DNA of 64,000 bases from Leptolyngbya sp. PCC 7375 (GTDB lineage Bacteria; Cyanobacteriota; Cyanobacteriia; Phormidesmidales; Phormidesmidaceae): contig NZ_JH993796.1 of assembly GCF_000316115.1 (NCBI RefSeq), positions 85,744 to 149,743 on the forward strand, given 5' to 3'. Below the pieces are notes generated by a model that worked only from the letters and a program-made list of their open reading frames with translations, made no database searches and was not told where the DNA came from. The translations under genes were made by a program, and so were the position numbers. Below are positions 63,107-64,000 of the stretch, in pieces; position 1 is the first letter of the stretch, and each line of letters begins with the position of its first letter.

Positions 63107-63652
63107 ATGAAAGCCTTATACTTTGTGGCGTTGGGAGAATCTAATGCCGTGGCAAAGTTTAGTATTTCAATTAGTGCTGCGTATGATGTGGCTCTACAGG
63201 AATGGGCTGATATCGTTGCAGATGGTAGAAAATCAACGCTTGCAGGGCAGTTAATAGAACTTTCTCTAGAGAAAAAGTTTCCTAATCGTTTCCCCAGTGC
63301 TCCTGATGAGCTACCAGGAGACGCAGACCCTTATGAGCTTCCTCAAGACTTGAGATTGCAACGGATTGCAGCTCTGATTTTGAACCTCGGTGGTAGAGTG
63401 TCGAACCCCAGAGCATTAGCCGCCACATCAATAAGAGGACATTTCCAAAGATCGCTGCATGACTATGCAGAACAGATCGAGGAAATGGCTAGCGAGTACG
63501 GTTTAAGCTTTGCCCAGTGCTATGAAATGCTTACCAGGTTGGATGCCCCGTATGACGATAGTGATATCCAGTGGGCTAAAGTACAGACTGATTGCCCCAT
63601 GACAATGGACAAATTCCTGAAAAAATCACCTGCTGCGGATGCTGGCCTGTAG
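63107..63652 (+). CDS. Protein of unknown function, possible DNA-binding
   Basis: 181 residues from ATG 63107; a GTG at 63149 giving VAKFSISISAAYDVALQEWAD is an equally good start, with GGGAG upstream. The segment FSISISAAYDVALQEWADIVADGRKSTLAGQLI has a strand-helix-helix look. The rest is helical. Diverges from the transfer-like operon, so it may regulate it. Confidence 0.55.
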   Translation: MKALYFVALGESNAVAKFSISISAAYDVALQEWADIVADGRKSTLAGQLIELSLEKKFPNRFPSAPDELPGDADPYELPQDLRLQRIAALILNLGGRVSNPRALAATSIRGHFQRSLHDYAEQIEEMASEYGLSFAQCYEMLTRLDAPYDDSDIQWAKVQTDCPMTMDKFLKKSPAADAGL

Positions 63653-63679
63653 CCTATGACCTAGATGAATAAGTGACTC

Positions 63680-63787
63680 CTAAGCAAATATCTGCAGTTC
63701 GGTGGGTGACCGAGTTTTCCAGCCCAGCCAGAGATATAGGGTGCCGGAAAGAATGGTCAGCAAGGAAAAAAAGAAGAATTGACGCAT
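63680..63787 (-). CDS. 35-residue membrane peptide, paralogue of 62378-62542
   Basis: ATG 63787 to TAG 63680. RQFFFFSLLTILSGTLYLWLGWKTRS is alike in spacing and residues to the 54-residue peptide. Nucleotide similarity also extends through this part (CTCTGGCT.GGCTGGAAA..TCGG). A shortened duplicate or a real small gene. Confidence 0.5.
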   Translation of the reverse strand: MRQFFFFSLLTILSGTLYLWLGWKTRSPTELQIFA

Positions 63788-63859
63788 CGATATTGGTGGG
63801 ATTTTGGTGCCGTTTTGACGTGGTTTAGGACCTTATGGAACCACGTTGGACCAATCCTA

Positions 63860-63891
63860 TACCATTTTGGCTAAATATTACCAAAATGGTA
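63860..63891. promoter_or_regulatory. Inverted-repeat operator candidate
   Basis: TACCATTTTGG (63860-63870) and CCAAAATGGTA (63881-63891), an 11-bp perfect inverted repeat with a 10-bp spacer, followed by further TGGTAA/TTACC words and two GTGACACC repeats to 63968. Probably the control region of a gene that starts at or beyond the right edge. Confidence 0.55.
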
Positions 63892-64000
63892 AATTAATTT
63901 TCTTTCTGGTAATAAGCTCCATTACCTAAAAGTGCTATCGTGACACCTGTAGGTATTCCGTGACACCATTGTGGTAAACCCATGCCCACACAAGGCACAC

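Noticed and set aside
63982..64000. ATG at 63982 as the start of a new gene running off the right edge
   Set aside because: Only six codons are visible and no ribosome site precedes it; the operator-like repeats nearby are suggestive but not enough.
1..64000. tRNA, rRNA or tmRNA genes
   Set aside because: No cloverleaf-like or rRNA-like stretch was noticed on either strand by eye; a covariance scan would be needed to be certain.

Overview
The window looks like accessory DNA of a filamentous-type cyanobacterium, most probably a large plasmid. Evidence for a cyanobacterium: many GCGATCGC (HIP1) octamers, an RRM protein of the cyanobacterial Rbp type, a small Ssl1498/Psb34-like photosystem assembly protein behind a textbook HLR1 (RpaB-binding) promoter motif, and heptad short tandem repeats. 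Evidence for a plasmid: a type Ia-like ParA/ParB pair flanked by two copies of a perfect palindrome (7957-9821), a second ParM-like partition locus next to CTCATA-type repeats (56.8-58.5 kb), a primase-like replication protein (54.8-56.4 kb), a run of co-oriented small genes ending in a membrane-anchored coupling-type ATPase (58.6-63.0 kb), and no rRNA, tRNA or core metabolic genes.

Layout. 0.6-4.4 kb: a Tn554-like transposon (three overlapping minus-strand genes) between 16-bp direct repeats. 4.4-7.8 kb: two unknown genes and a CPA2 antiporter with universal-stress domains. 7.9-9.8 kb: parAB with parS-like sites. 10.1-14.6 kb: a three-gene operon of exported proteins whose lipoprotein gene is split by an IS21 element with an exact 7-bp target duplication. 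14.7-16.5 kb: a nucleotidyltransferase/partner pair and a conserved unknown. 16.6-22.6 kb: nested decayed insertions (IS4-type, IS4-type containing a serine-recombinase element) inside a duplicate of the repeat-protein gene found intact at 27.4-27.9 kb. 23-27 kb: small genes, an RRM protein, and an HNH nuclease gene split by a DUF6399-type IS (8-bp duplication). 29-36 kb: membrane and exported proteins and a TPR-CHAT protease gene split by a second copy of the same IS, itself carrying a Tn3-like miniature element.

36.4-41.8 kb is the most interesting part: a protein with two tandem CD-NTase (cGAS/DncV-like) domains, the first catalytically degenerate and the second with intact metal-binding residues, followed after an IS1634-type insertion by an S-4TM family predicted pore-forming effector. 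I read this as a minimal CBASS-like anti-phage locus with an unusual pseudo-enzyme/enzyme architecture. 42-52 kb is a dense graveyard of IS elements, miniature inverted-repeat elements and a Tn3 transposase remnant, with a pentapeptide-repeat protein and two unknown genes. 52-54 kb holds the photosystem-related pair and an antirepressor-like gene. 54-64 kb is the plasmid backbone (deleted zeta-type kinase, primase-like Rep, ParM/ParR-like pair, transfer-like operon).

Three reading frames (lipoprotein, HNH nuclease, CHAT protease) and one ISL3 transposase can be restored exactly, in frame, by removing an IS plus one target duplication, which fixes the element ends to the base. All functional statements rest on reading motifs by eye; no database search was run.
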